DNA of 64,000 bases, taken from the NCBI RefSeq assembly GCF_015679265.1, contig NZ_CP064942.1:4072001-4136000 (forward strand). Reading direction: 5' to 3'. This document shows, in pieces, positions 8,568-18,160 of this stretch. The notes beneath the pieces are model-generated. The model saw nothing but the letters and a program-made list of their open reading frames with translations, searched no databases and was not told where the DNA came from. The stretch is from Pontivivens ytuae (GTDB taxonomy: Bacteria; Pseudomonadota; Alphaproteobacteria; Rhodobacterales; Rhodobacteraceae). Every line of letters begins with the position of its first letter. The first letter of the stretch is position 1. The translations under genes were made by a program, and so were the position numbers.

Positions 8568-9902
8568 GTGTCTTGGGAAAACAAGGTCATCTGGCAGGAG
8601 GGGCTGTTTCTGGAGCCCCATCACTTCCAGCAGCAGGACCGCCACGTCGCGGCCCAGATCGCGGGCGTCGCCTCCGCCGTCACGCCCTATGCCTGGGGCC
8701 TACGGGAGCTGACGCTGGACGAGGATCTGCTGAAGCTCGGCAAGATCGCCATCACGTCCTGCACCGGGCTGACGCCGGATCACGTGACCTTCCGCGTGCC
8801 GCAGGGCGACGATCATCCGACAGCACTCGATGTGCCGAAGGGGGTTGCGAACGCCGTCGTCTACCTCGCGATCCCGACCCGGCGCGAGGGTGCGGTGGAG
8901 GTCGATCTGAGCGGCGAGGCGCGTTCCGCCGCCCGCTTCCAGCCCGCCGAGATCGACGTGACGGATACCACGGGCCGCGACCGGCGCCCGGTGCGCATGG
9001 CGGTGGGCAAGCTGCACCTGCAACTGGCACTCGACCTCGATGATCTCGCCGACCAGCTCGTCATCCCCGTCGCCCGGATCATCGAGGTCCGCCAGGACGG
9101 GGAGGTCGTGCTCGACCGCGCCTTCATCCCCGCCTGCACCGACGCGCGGGCCGCGCCGCCGCTGCAGGGGTTCCTGCGGGAACTGGAGGGGCTGCTGAGC
9201 CAGCGGGCCGAGGCGCTCGCCGGGCGTCTCAACCAGAGCGGCGGGGCGAAGGGCGTGGCCGAGATCTCCGACTTCCTGCTGCTGATCGCGGTCAACCGTG
9301 CGCTACCGCAGGTCCGCCATCTCGCGGCGATCGAGAACGCGCATCCGCAGGCGATCTATCATTTCCTGACGGCGCTCGCCGGCGAGCTCTCCACCTTCAT
9401 GGCCGCCGACAAGCGCGCGCCGGAGTTTCCGGCCTACCGCCACGACGACCTGACCAACGTGTTCCAGCCGGTGTTCCGCACGCTGCGCCAGCATCTGAGC
9501 GCAGTGCTGGAGCAGAACGCCGTCGCCATCCCCATCGAGCCGCGGAAATATGGCGTGTCGGTCGCGATGATCCCGGATCGGAGCCTCGTGACCTCCGCCA
9601 CCTTCGTGCTGGCTGCCAAGGCGAGCGTCCCGCCCGAGAGCGTGCGCCGCCACTTCCCCACGCAGGCCAAGCTCGGACCCGTGGAGAAGATCCGGGAGCT
9701 CGTCAACTCCGCCCTGCCCGGCGTGGCGCTGCGGCCCCTGCCCGTCGCCCCGCGGCAGGTCCCCTACTATTCCGGTGTCGTCTACTTCGAGCTCGACCGC
9801 GACAGCGCCTACTGGAAGCAGATGACGACCTCCGGCGGGCTTGCGGTGCACGTCTCCGGCGACTTCCCCGATCTCGAGATGGAGCTGTGGGCGATCCGGT
9901 AG
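8568..9902 (+). CDS. tssK: T6SS baseplate protein TssK (ImpJ)
   Basis: A 444-residue TssK, the trimeric adaptor linking the baseplate to the TssL/TssM membrane complex. The N-terminus carries the hallmark VIWQEGLFLEPHHFQQQDRH, and the remainder keeps the shoulder and head domains at normal family length. The start is GTG 8568, with GAGGAG at 8551-8556; no better ATG precedes the conserved N-terminus. It lies 27 bases after tssJ and 30 bases before tssL. Confidence 0.96.
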   Translation: MSWENKVIWQEGLFLEPHHFQQQDRHVAAQIAGVASAVTPYAWGLRELTLDEDLLKLGKIAITSCTGLTPDHVTFRVPQGDDHPTALDVPKGVANAVVYLAIPTRREGAVEVDLSGEARSAARFQPAEIDVTDTTGRDRRPVRMAVGKLHLQLALDLDDLADQLVIPVARIIEVRQDGEVVLDRAFIPACTDARAAPPLQGFLRELEGLLSQRAEALAGRLNQSGGAKGVAEISDFLLLIAVNRALPQVRHLAAIENAHPQAIYHFLTALAGELSTFMAADKRAPEFPAYRHDDLTNVFQPVFRTLRQHLSAVLEQNAVAIPIEPRKYGVSVAMIPDRSLVTSATFVLAAKASVPPESVRRHFPTQAKLGPVEKIRELVNSALPGVALRPLPVAPRQVPYYSGVVYFELDRDSAYWKQMTTSGGLAVHVSGDFPDLEMELWAIR

Positions 9903-9932
9903 CGCCGGAGCCCGCCCGAACAGGAGCGCATG

Positions 9933-11300
9933 ATGTCACGCGACGATCCCTTCTTCGAGCCGACGGATACGGACAAGACGATCATCCGGCCCAACCCGGC
10001 CGGGCGCCGTCCCGCGGCGCCGACCCCGATGCCGCCGCCGGGGCCTGCCGCACGCGCTGCACCGCCTCCGCCAGCCCCGACCGCGGGTGCGCCTGCGGTG
10101 CCGGTCAGCACGGCGGCCACCGGCCTCAACCCGCTCAACGCCGCCGCCTCGACCCTGTTCTCGCTGGTCGCGCGCATCCGCAACCGGGCACAGCACCCCG
10201 ATCCGGCCGCCCTTCGCAACAGCGTCGCCGCCGAGATCCGCGCGTTCGAGAACGCGGCCCTTCAGGCCGGGGTCCACGCCCAGACCGTCCGCGTGGCGCG
10301 CTACGCGATCTGCGCGACCCTTGATGACGTGGTGCTCAACACCCCCTGGGGCGGGCAGAGCGCGTGGACCCAGCAGGGAATGGTCATCACCTTTCACAAC
10401 GAAACCCATGGCGGCGACCGCTTCTACGACCTGCTCACGCGGCTGGAGAAGGCGCCGTCCGAGAACCTGATGCTGCTGGAGTTCCTCTATGTCTGCCTCA
10501 GCCTCGGGTTCGAGGGACGGCTGCGCGTGGCCCCCGGCGGTGGCGAAAAGCACCTCGCCATCCGCGACGGGCTCGCCCGGCTGATCCGCACCCACCGCCC
10601 GCAGGGCGAGCGGGACCTGTCCGCCAACTGGAAGGGGATGGAGGTCGCACACCGGCTGCTATCCTCCTGGACCCCGATCTGGGTGACGGCGGGCCTGACG
10701 CTGGGCGGGCTCTGCGCTGTCTTCTTCGGCTTCTCGGTCGCGCTTGCCGGCGATACGGAGCGGTTGCGCGGCCAGATCAGCGCGCTCGACGTGGACGGGG
10801 TCGTGACCCTCGCCCGCGCGGCCCCGCCGCCACCGCCGCCGCCCCCCGCACCGCAGGTCATCGAGCGGGTGCAGACCGTCTCCTCCTTCCTCGCGCCCGA
10901 GATCGCGCAAGGGCTCGTCACCGTCGATGACCGGGGCAACACGCTGACCGTGCGCATCGCGGGACAGGCCATGTTCGCCTCCGCCTCCGACACGCTGTCG
11001 CCGGACTACGAGGCGGTGGTGGACCGCGTCGCCGCAGCACTGGAGGAAGAGCCCGGCCGCATCATCGTCGCGGGGCACTCCGACAACATCCCGATCAACA
11101 CCGCGCGCTTCCCGTCGAACCTGCAACTGTCGCTCGCCCGCGCACAATCGGTGATGGACCGCATGGCCGGAACCCTCGCCGACACCGACCGGCTGAGTGC
11201 GGAGGGCCGGGCCGACCGGGAGCCCATCGCCTCCAACGACACGCCCGAGGGGCGTGCCCAGAACCGTCGCATCGAAGTCATTCTCGTGAAGGCAGGCTGA
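9933..11300 (+). CDS. tssL: T6SS inner-membrane protein TssL with OmpA-like domain
   Basis: A 455-residue 'evolved' TssL. A Pro/Ala-rich N-terminus is followed by the cytosolic DotU-like domain (NPLNAAASTLFSLVARIRN, then LEFLYVCLSLGFEGRLR), one transmembrane segment (about 245-270) and a periplasmic poly-Pro hinge. A C-terminal OmpA-like peptidoglycan-binding domain (about 333-455) has GHSDNIP and RAQNRRIEV. The OmpA domain anchors the complex to the cell wall, so no separate TagL is needed. ATG 9933 is preferred over ATG 9930 because AGGAG (9922-9926) is then six bases away rather than three. Confidence 0.95.
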   Translation: MSRDDPFFEPTDTDKTIIRPNPAGRRPAAPTPMPPPGPAARAAPPPPAPTAGAPAVPVSTAATGLNPLNAAASTLFSLVARIRNRAQHPDPAALRNSVAAEIRAFENAALQAGVHAQTVRVARYAICATLDDVVLNTPWGGQSAWTQQGMVITFHNETHGGDRFYDLLTRLEKAPSENLMLLEFLYVCLSLGFEGRLRVAPGGGEKHLAIRDGLARLIRTHRPQGERDLSANWKGMEVAHRLLSSWTPIWVTAGLTLGGLCAVFFGFSVALAGDTERLRGQISALDVDGVVTLARAAPPPPPPPPAPQVIERVQTVSSFLAPEIAQGLVTVDDRGNTLTVRIAGQAMFASASDTLSPDYEAVVDRVAAALEEEPGRIIVAGHSDNIPINTARFPSNLQLSLARAQSVMDRMAGTLADTDRLSAEGRADREPIASNDTPEGRAQNRRIEVILVKAG

Positions 11301-11303
11301 CCC

Positions 11304-14300
11304 ATGTTCCGCAGATACATCTACTACTTCTTCGGCCCCATCGGCGTTCTGATCGCCTTCACCCTCGTGACCTCCGTGTCGATCTGGTATCTCGGCCCGC
11401 TGATCGCGGTCGGCGACATCCGCCCCTTCGACCGGCAGGCGGACCGGCTGATCGCCATCGCGCTGCTCACCGCCATCACCGTCATCACGATCCTCGTCAT
11501 CCTCCTGCGCCGCCGCTACCGCGACCGGGAGATGACGGAGGCGATCACTGCCAATGCTGCGCCGGTGGAGCAGACCGACGAGGCCGTGACGGCGGAGCTT
11601 TCCGAGATGCGGCAGCGCATGACCGACGCGCTGAAGTTTCTGCGCAAGTCGCGCCTCGGCGGACGCTTCGGCACCCGCTCGCTCTACCAGCTTCCCTGGT
11701 ACATCATCATCGGCCCGCCGGGCGCGGGGAAGACCACGGCCATCGTCAATTCCGGCCTCAAGTTCCCGCTGGCCGAGCGCATGGGCAAGGGGGCGATCGG
11801 CGGCGTCGGCGGCACGCGCAACTGCGACTGGTGGTTCACCGACGAGGCCGTGCTGCTCGACACCGCGGGGCGCTACACCACGCAGGACAGCAACCGCGAT
11901 GCGGATGCGAAGGCGTGGACCGGCTTTCTCGACATGCTCAAGCAGCACCGCAAACGCCAGCCGATCAACGGCGCCATGGTGGCGATCAGCCTCTCGGACC
12001 TGTCTTTGCAGGACGAGGCGGCGCGCCGCGCCCATGCCCACGCGATCCGCACCCGCCTCCACGAGTTGCGGGAGAAGCTGGGCGTCCGCTTCCCGGTCTA
12101 CGTCCTCTTCACCAAGGCCGACCTGATCGCGGGCTTCCAGGAGTTCTTCGCCGATCTCGGCGCGGAGGAGCGGGAGCAGGTCTGGGGCTTCACGCTGGCG
12201 GAAGGCGCCGACACCACCGCCAAGGCGGCCTTCGATGCGGAGTTCGACACGCTGCTCACCCGCCTGTCGGACCGCAGCCTCGAACGGATGCAGGCGGAGA
12301 CCGACTACCAGCGCCGCAGCCTAGTCGCGGGCTTCCCGGCGCAGATCGCCTCGCTCCGCTCGGTCGCCCACGACTTCCTCGGCGAGATGTTCCAGGACAG
12401 CCGCTACGAGCAGAGCCAGTTCCTGCGCGGGGTCTACTTCACCTCCGGCACGCAGGAGGGCACGCCCATCGACCGGCTGATGATGGGCATGGCGAGCACC
12501 TTCGGTATCGGGCGGCAGGCGATCGGCACCGGCAAGGGTCAGGGGCGCAGCTACTTCCTGACTCGGCTTCTGAACGGCGTGATCTTCCGCGAGGCCGGGC
12601 TCGTCTCCGCCGACGACGCGGTGGAGCGACGCCACCGCTGGATCAAGCGCGGGGCGATGGCCTGCGGCCTGCTGACCTTCGGCGCGGCCACGGCCGTCTG
12701 GACCAACAGCTTCGCCGGCAACGTCTCCCTGATCGACGGGGCGCGGAGCGAGGTCGACACGTTCCGCGAGATCGCATCGGGCGTGACCCGCAACCCGGTC
12801 GCCGACGCGGACCTGCCCGCCATCGTGCCCGCGCTCAACGTCCTGCGCGACCTGCCCGGCAACCCGGCGGCGAGCGATCCGGAGCCGCCGCGCGAACTCA
12901 CCTTCGGCCTCTATCAGGGCGATGCGATCGGCTCCGAGTCCGAGCAGGCCTATCGCGGCTCGCTCAACACGCTCCTGCTGCCGCGCCTCCTCTTCCGGCT
13001 GGAGGAGCAGATGCAGGCGAGCATGAACAACCCCGACTTCCTGTTCGAGGCGCTGAAGGTCTACCTGATGCTGGGCCTCCAGGGACCGATGGATCGGGAG
13101 ACCGTCGAGCAGTGGATGGAGCTCGACTGGACCGTCGCCTTCGCCGGGCAGGAGGAGTTGCAGGCCGACCTGCGCGGCCATCTCGACGCGCTGCTGAACG
13201 CGCCGATGCAGGAGATCGCGCTGAACGGCCCGCTCGTCGATCAGATCCAGGCCCTGCTGGCGGAGACGCCGCTGGCCGAGCGGATCTACCAGAGCATCGT
13301 CAGCGCGCCGCCGGCCCGTGGCCTCACGCCTTTCCGCCTGACGGACGTTGGCGGTCCCGCCGTCTCCCGCGTGCTGCTGCGGCCCTCGGGTCAGCCGCTG
13401 AGTGCTGGCATCGACGGGGTCTACACCCATGCGGGCTTTCACGAGTACTTCCTGCCGCAACTCGCCACGGTCGAGGAGCGGGTGGAGTTCGAAAACCTCG
13501 TCCTCGGCGGTCGCGCGGCGGAGGTGAACCCGGACAATCTCGACCGGCTCGCCCGCGATGTGCTCGCCCTCTACGAAAACGATTATATCGTGGAATACGA
13601 GCAGCTTCTGGGCGATATCGACATCATCCCGATGGACAGTGTCGGACAGGCCGCGCAGGTCACCAGCGTGCTCTCCGGCCCGACTTCGCCCATCCGCAAC
13701 ATCCTCGAAGCGGTGTCGGACGAGACCCGGCTGACCGAGCTGCCCGAGGCGCGGCTGCTGGCGGCGAATGCGAGCAATGCGGCCCTCGATCTGGCGCGGG
13801 ACGAGGTCGTCTCCGCCCTCGACGCGCAGGGTCAGTCGATCTTCGAGGCGTTCGGCTCGATCCTGCCCGGCGAGGATCCGGCCGCCCCGCAACAGTCGCC
13901 CGGCCAGTTCGTGGAGGACCGGTTCGCAGAGCTGCACGCCCTCGTCGCCCGGCCCGACGGGGCGCCGTCCGAACTCGACGGGCTGATCGGTGACATCACC
14001 GACGTCTTCGACGAGCTCAACCGCATCTCGCTGGGTCAGAGCTCCGGCGCGCTGACGGGGCCGAACGCCTCGGCGAACCTGCAGGCGGAGATCGCGCGCC
14101 TGCCCGATCCGCTCGGCCGCTGGGCCGCGCAGATCGTGGCGGGCTCCTCCGGTGCCGCGGTCGGCGGTGCGAGGGCGGAGCTCAACGGCGCGTGGCAATC
14201 GCAGGTGCTACCCTTCTGCCGCCGGGCCATCGACGGGCGCTATCCGTTCAGCCGGCAGGCGCAGGCGGACGTGACGCTTCAGGACTTTGGGCGTCTCTTC

Positions 14301-14873
14301 GGGCCGAGCGGGCTGATGGATACGTTCTTCAACGAGAACCTCGCGCCCTTCGTCGACACAACCAGCGATCCATGGCGGCTGCGCCGGGTGAACGGCGTGG
14401 ATATCGGGATCTCCCCGGCGGTGATCGCGCAGTTCCAGAAGGCGGCCGAGATCCGGGACAGCTTCTTTCTGAGCCCCGGCCTGCCCTCGATCACCTTCGA
14501 CGTGACGCCCGTCGCCCTCGACCCCAATGTCGATCAGGTGGTGGTGGAGATCGAGGGCCAGCAGGTGATCTACGCCCATGGGCCCCCGCAAGTGACACCC
14601 GTGACGTGGCCCGGTCAGGCGGGCGGGCGCACGCGGGTCGCGTTCTCCCCCGCGCGGACGGATCTGGAGAACACGATCCAGCGCGACGGCCCGTGGGCCT
14701 GGTTCCGGCTGCTCGACGCGGCGGAGCTGCGGCGGACCAACGTGTCGGACCGCAACCGCATGATCTTCAACCTCGGCGGGCGGATCGCGATCTTCCAGCT
14801 TCGCGCGGGCTCGGCGCTGAACCCGTTCACCGTCTCCGCGCTCGACAGCTTCTCCTGCCCGGCGTCGCTGTGA
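11304..14873 (+). CDS. tssM: T6SS inner-membrane protein TssM (IcmF)
   Basis: A 1189-residue IcmF-family protein of normal length. Two N-terminal membrane segments (about 11-31 and 48-68) precede a cytosolic GTPase-like domain with an intact Walker A GPPGAGKT (137-144), DTAGRY and TKAD. A third membrane segment (about 448-468) leads to the large periplasmic region that contacts TssJ. It forms the trans-envelope channel with TssL and TssJ. The gene starts three bases after tssL and its stop overlaps the tagF ATG by one base. Confidence 0.96.
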   Translation: MFRRYIYYFFGPIGVLIAFTLVTSVSIWYLGPLIAVGDIRPFDRQADRLIAIALLTAITVITILVILLRRRYRDREMTEAITANAAPVEQTDEAVTAELSEMRQRMTDALKFLRKSRLGGRFGTRSLYQLPWYIIIGPPGAGKTTAIVNSGLKFPLAERMGKGAIGGVGGTRNCDWWFTDEAVLLDTAGRYTTQDSNRDADAKAWTGFLDMLKQHRKRQPINGAMVAISLSDLSLQDEAARRAHAHAIRTRLHELREKLGVRFPVYVLFTKADLIAGFQEFFADLGAEEREQVWGFTLAEGADTTAKAAFDAEFDTLLTRLSDRSLERMQAETDYQRRSLVAGFPAQIASLRSVAHDFLGEMFQDSRYEQSQFLRGVYFTSGTQEGTPIDRLMMGMASTFGIGRQAIGTGKGQGRSYFLTRLLNGVIFREAGLVSADDAVERRHRWIKRGAMACGLLTFGAATAVWTNSFAGNVSLIDGARSEVDTFREIASGVTRNPVADADLPAIVPALNVLRDLPGNPAASDPEPPRELTFGLYQGDAIGSESEQAYRGSLNTLLLPRLLFRLEEQMQASMNNPDFLFEALKVYLMLGLQGPMDRETVEQWMELDWTVAFAGQEELQADLRGHLDALLNAPMQEIALNGPLVDQIQALLAETPLAERIYQSIVSAPPARGLTPFRLTDVGGPAVSRVLLRPSGQPLSAGIDGVYTHAGFHEYFLPQLATVEERVEFENLVLGGRAAEVNPDNLDRLARDVLALYENDYIVEYEQLLGDIDIIPMDSVGQAAQVTSVLSGPTSPIRNILEAVSDETRLTELPEARLLAANASNAALDLARDEVVSALDAQGQSIFEAFGSILPGEDPAAPQQSPGQFVEDRFAELHALVARPDGAPSELDGLIGDITDVFDELNRISLGQSSGALTGPNASANLQAEIARLPDPLGRWAAQIVAGSSGAAVGGARAELNGAWQSQVLPFCRRAIDGRYPFSRQAQADVTLQDFGRLFGPSGLMDTFFNENLAPFVDTTSDPWRLRRVNGVDIGISPAVIAQFQKAAEIRDSFFLSPGLPSITFDVTPVALDPNVDQVVVEIEGQQVIYAHGPPQVTPVTWPGQAGGRTRVAFSPARTDLENTIQRDGPWAWFRLLDAAELRRTNVSDRNRMIFNLGGRIAIFQLRAGSALNPFTVSALDSFSCPASL

Positions 14874-15529
14874 TGGAGATGCAGGCGGCATATGGCTGGT
14901 ACGGCAAGGTGCCCTGCGTCGGCGATTTCGTGCGGGCGGGGCTCTCCCCGGACTTCGTGCGCGGCTGGGATCGCTGGATGCAGGCGCTACTCGTCGCCGG
15001 GGGCAAGGCGTTGGGCGACCGGTGGGACGCCTGCTACATGGGCGCGCCGATCTGGCGTTTCGCCCTGTCGCCGGGGCTTTGCGGCGCGCACGCGGTGGCG
15101 GGCGTCGTGATGCCGAGCGTCGACCGGGTGGGCCGCCGCTTCCCCCTCTGCCTCGCCGCCGAGATGGAAAGCTCCGCCTGGGGCGCCTACCGCGCCGCGG
15201 CCCTCACCTTCGATGCGCTGGAGGAGACGGCGCTCGCGATGTTGGAGGACGGCGCGACGCTGGAGGGGCTGGAGGAGATGCTGGCCGCCCTGCCCGCCCC
15301 CAACCCGACCGAACTGGTCGCGAGCGAAGGGCCCCTCCCCACCATCGTGACGACGGCGGCCCCGGAGCACGGCTTCGCGGCCCTCGGCACCAGCGATCCC
15401 GCGGCCCTCTGGATCGCGCAGGTGGAGGGAGCCAACCGCGTCATGCTCACCTCGACCCTGCCCGAAGGCCCCGAGGCGGCCCGCACCCTCTTCGACCTCG
15501 CCGCGCCGACCTGGCGCATCGCATCCTGA
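14873..15529 (+). CDS. tagF: T6SS post-translational regulator TagF (ImpM)
   Basis: A 218-residue TagF-domain protein. The family signature is the N-terminal YGWYGKVPCVGDFVRAGL followed by WDRWMQALL, and the length is normal for a stand-alone TagF. In Agrobacterium and Pseudomonas, TagF represses T6SS assembly through Fha until released by the threonine-phosphorylation pathway. ATG 14873 shares its A with the tssM stop (TGATG); ATG 14879 is a possible shorter start. A PP2C phosphatase gene follows directly, as is common, although here they are separate genes rather than the TagF-PppA fusion seen in Agrobacterium. Confidence 0.93.
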   Translation: MEMQAAYGWYGKVPCVGDFVRAGLSPDFVRGWDRWMQALLVAGGKALGDRWDACYMGAPIWRFALSPGLCGAHAVAGVVMPSVDRVGRRFPLCLAAEMESSAWGAYRAAALTFDALEETALAMLEDGATLEGLEEMLAALPAPNPTELVASEGPLPTIVTTAAPEHGFAALGTSDPAALWIAQVEGANRVMLTSTLPEGPEAARTLFDLAAPTWRIAS

Positions 15530-15546
15530 CAACGGGGGTGTCCGAG

Positions 15547-16275
15547 ATGACCCGACCGACCGCCACCGCGCAGCGCCGCTACAGCGCCACGACCCATACC
15601 GGCCATGTGCGCAAGGTGAACGAGGATGCGATCCTGTCGCGCCCCGATATCGGCCTCTGGGCCGTGGCCGACGGCATGGGCGGCCACGCGGGCGGTGATT
15701 TCGCGAGCCAGACCGTGGTCGCGGCACTCGACCGCCTGTCCGCCATGCTTCAGCCGGCGGAGATCATGCATTCCGCCCGCAGCGCCATCCAGACCGCCCA
15801 TCGCGAGATCGGGGAGGAGGCCGCCCGCCGCGGCCACGTCACCATCGGCGCGACCGTCGTGCTGCTGGTGCTCACCGAGGAGCACTTCATGTGCCTCTGG
15901 GCCGGGGACAGCCGCCTCTACCGCCTGCGTGGCGGCGCGCTCCAGATGATCAGCGCCGATCACTCGGTGGTCGGCGAGCTGGTCGAGCAGGGCTACCTGA
16001 CCTGGGACGAGGCCGAGAACCATCCGCAGGCCAACCGCATCACCCGCGCGGTGGGCGTCGGCGAGGTGCTGGAGATCGACAAGCGCCGCGGCGACGTCCA
16101 GCCCGGCGACCGCTTCCTCCTCTGCTCCGACGGGCTGTCGAAATACGCCGATCTCGAGACGCTGCGCACCTACCTGAGCGACGGGCCGCCGGACCGCGTG
16201 GCCGAGGCTCTGCTCGAGCATGCGCTCGCGGGCGGCGGCGCTGACAACGTCTCGATCATCGTGGTGGACATCTGA
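15547..16275 (+). CDS. pppA: PP2C-type serine/threonine phosphatase (T6SS PppA-like)
   Basis: A 242-residue stand-alone PP2C phosphatase. The motifs are RKVNEDA, the metal-binding ADGMGGHAGG, GDSRLYRLR, SDGLSKY and the terminal GADNVSIIVVD. It should remove phosphate from Fha or TssL and switch the secretion apparatus off, opposing a PpkA kinase that is not in this window. ATG 15547 is preceded by GGGGG at 15534-15538; an in-frame GTG at 15538 would add three residues. The gene lies between tagF and an orphan gene that starts one base after its stop. Confidence 0.93.
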   Translation: MTRPTATAQRRYSATTHTGHVRKVNEDAILSRPDIGLWAVADGMGGHAGGDFASQTVVAALDRLSAMLQPAEIMHSARSAIQTAHREIGEEAARRGHVTIGATVVLLVLTEEHFMCLWAGDSRLYRLRGGALQMISADHSVVGELVEQGYLTWDEAENHPQANRITRAVGVGEVLEIDKRRGDVQPGDRFLLCSDGLSKYADLETLRTYLSDGPPDRVAEALLEHALAGGGADNVSIIVVDI

Positions 16276-16276
16276 G

Positions 16277-17323
16277 ATGACCTGTTTCTGCACCGTCCCC
16301 GCCGACGAGGCGCGCAACCGTTTCAACATGGCCGCGGTCCCGGTCCTGCCGCCCGCGCCGCTGACGATGAAGCTCGCCGTGGCACTGCCGGCCATCGCGC
16401 CCGACGACCGGCTCGACATGCAGATCGCCACTGGCTTCGACCCGGTGGTGCTGCCGCATATGAGCCTCTTCGGCGGGCCGATGATGCAGATGAGCATGAT
16501 GCTCTCGATGATGTCGGGCAGCTTCACGCTCGACGACCTGCCGATGCTGGAATTCCAGATGGAGCAGGCCGCCGCCAGCATCACGCGCAACGTCTGGCCG
16601 CGCCTTGGCTGGCTGACGACGCTGAAGATCCAGCCGCTGATCAACTTCGCCATCGTTGCGCGGCTGGTGCTGGACCTGCGCGCCCTCGGCCTCGACCCCT
16701 TCACCCTGAGCGCGTTTCCCGAGGAGATCGCGGGGCCGCGGGTCAACAGCTACAACTTCGCGCTGACCCGGCCGAAGCTGCACATGGCAAAGCTGATGGC
16801 CGGGCTGCCGCCGCTGATGCAGCTCAACGAGACGCTGAACCTGCCACCGCTGGGCGATCCGGGCGCAGTCTCGGCCCTGCAGAACCGGTTGCAGGGCCTT
16901 GCAAAGCTCACGCCGCCGCACCTCGCGATCTCGCTGCCGATGCTGCAGAAACTGGCGCTGGCGCTGCAATCCCTCGCCACGATCGAGGAGGCGTTCGGCG
17001 AGAACCTCAACCCGTCGACCCTCGGGCCCATCCGGATGATGCTGTCGCGCTGGGGTCATTTCGCGCTGCCGATCCCGCTGCCGGACGCGCTGATGGCGCT
17101 CACGCTCAACGAGAAGCTGGAGCTGCTGCCGCCGATGGAGGACATCCGGCTGGGGGAGAGCGTGGCCGGCTCGATGAACACCGCCTTCGCCGGGGCGAGC
17201 TTCACCCCGCCGCGGCTCGCCATCGCGCCGTTCATGAACGTGGTGATGGCGCTTCAGGGTTCGTTCCAGATGGCGCTGGAGGTCGATCCGTTCGACATGT
17301 GCAGCCTGTGCCCCTGCGCCTGA
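16277..17323 (+). CDS. T6SS-linked orphan with terminal cysteine clusters, Met/Leu/Pro-rich
   Basis: A 348-residue protein that I do not recognise. It starts one base after the phosphatase stop, so it belongs to the T6SS operon and is its last plus-strand gene. Cysteines occur only at the two ends: Cys3 and Cys5 (MTCFC) and Cys342, Cys345 and Cys347 (CSLCPC), with none between. The body is rich in Met, Leu and Pro, with amphipathic helices punctuated by proline (PPLMQLNETLNLPPLGDP) and a Met cluster (MMQMSMMLSMMSG, about residues 73-85). No signal peptide is seen. It could be a metal- or disulfide-dependent effector, a carrier, or a membrane-active protein. There is no evidence to choose. Confidence 0.85.
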   Translation: MTCFCTVPADEARNRFNMAAVPVLPPAPLTMKLAVALPAIAPDDRLDMQIATGFDPVVLPHMSLFGGPMMQMSMMLSMMSGSFTLDDLPMLEFQMEQAAASITRNVWPRLGWLTTLKIQPLINFAIVARLVLDLRALGLDPFTLSAFPEEIAGPRVNSYNFALTRPKLHMAKLMAGLPPLMQLNETLNLPPLGDPGAVSALQNRLQGLAKLTPPHLAISLPMLQKLALALQSLATIEEAFGENLNPSTLGPIRMMLSRWGHFALPIPLPDALMALTLNEKLELLPPMEDIRLGESVAGSMNTAFAGASFTPPRLAIAPFMNVVMALQGSFQMALEVDPFDMCSLCPCA

Positions 17324-17344
17324 GGGGCTGGGCGAAGGGCAGCG

Positions 17345-18160
17345 TCAGATCTCGCCGAGACGACGCCACTGCTCCAGCTTCTCGCGGCTCACCTCGAAAT
17401 GCATGGAGTCCTCGCGCCCGAACCCGGCCCCCCAGACCCAGCCCTCGCGCTTGAAGAAGTCGGCAAGCAGAATGAGGCCGAGCTGCGTCTTGCCGTCGGC
17501 CAGCTCGTCGAGCACGCCGTCGATATTGATATCCACCGCCAGCCCGTAGGCATGGGCGGAGGCCGCCCGCTCCGCCCCCCGGATCCGGCGGACGCAGAGT
17601 GAGCCGGCACTCTCGATCCGCTCGTAAAGCTCCGGCTCGAAGACCTGCACGTTGGCGAAGACCTGGCGCAGCGAGACCAGCGCGGGCCGGATCAGCCGCG
17701 CCCGGATCGGCCCCACATCCTCGGTCGCGATCAGGGCGGTCAGCGTGGGGTTGGTCAGTGGCTGGCACTCGTCGTTGAGATCCTCGCGCGGCAGGCCGAA
17801 GAGCTCCTCCAGAAAGGCAGGGCGCGCCACCGTCAGACCCTCGTTAGCCGAGCGGCGGTCGGCGATCAGCACGACCTGAGCGAAGGCATCCTGCAACGTG
17901 TCGGAGGCGGCGGGGGCCTGCGGCTCCGGCTCCGGCGCGCGGGTGGGGTTCAGCAGGCCGAGCGACGTGCGCGCGTCGAGCCCGTCGATCCGGGCGCGAA
18001 GCTGGGCGACCTCGGTGCGCAGGGTCACAAGCTCCGCCTCGACATCCCTCAGCCCGATCTCAGGCGGGGGTGGCGGCGCGAGGCGCGTCTGCGAGACATG
18101 CCAGACGGCCGGCGCGATGGCGATGGAAGTGGCGAGGATCGAGGCGGGCAGAAGCTTCAT
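17345..18160 (-). CDS. M15-type (VanY-like) D-Ala-D-Ala carboxypeptidase/endopeptidase, membrane-anchored
   Basis: A 271-residue protein with an N-terminal signal or anchor (MKLLPASILATSIAIAPAVW), a Pro-rich stretch and a short coiled coil (about 38-65). The C-terminal zinc peptidase domain has the M15 metal motifs SAHAYGLAVDIN and DSMHFEV. It would act on peptidoglycan in the periplasm. The gene is convergent with the T6SS operon, 21 bases from the orphan's stop, and has its own promoter region to the right. It could clear the wall for T6SS assembly, be a secreted wall-degrading effector (no immunity gene is visible beside it), or be a housekeeping enzyme that happens to lie here. Confidence 0.82.
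   Translation of the reverse strand: MKLLPASILATSIAIAPAVWHVSQTRLAPPPPPEIGLRDVEAELVTLRTEVAQLRARIDGLDARTSLGLLNPTRAPEPEPQAPAASDTLQDAFAQVVLIADRRSANEGLTVARPAFLEELFGLPREDLNDECQPLTNPTLTALIATEDVGPIRARLIRPALVSLRQVFANVQVFEPELYERIESAGSLCVRRIRGAERAASAHAYGLAVDINIDGVLDELADGKTQLGLILLADFFKREGWVWGAGFGREDSMHFEVSREKLEQWRRLGEI

Noticed and set aside
10828..10856. Pro-codon run in tssL resembling a microsatellite
   Set aside because: It encodes the periplasmic proline hinge of TssL; simple codon bias explains it.
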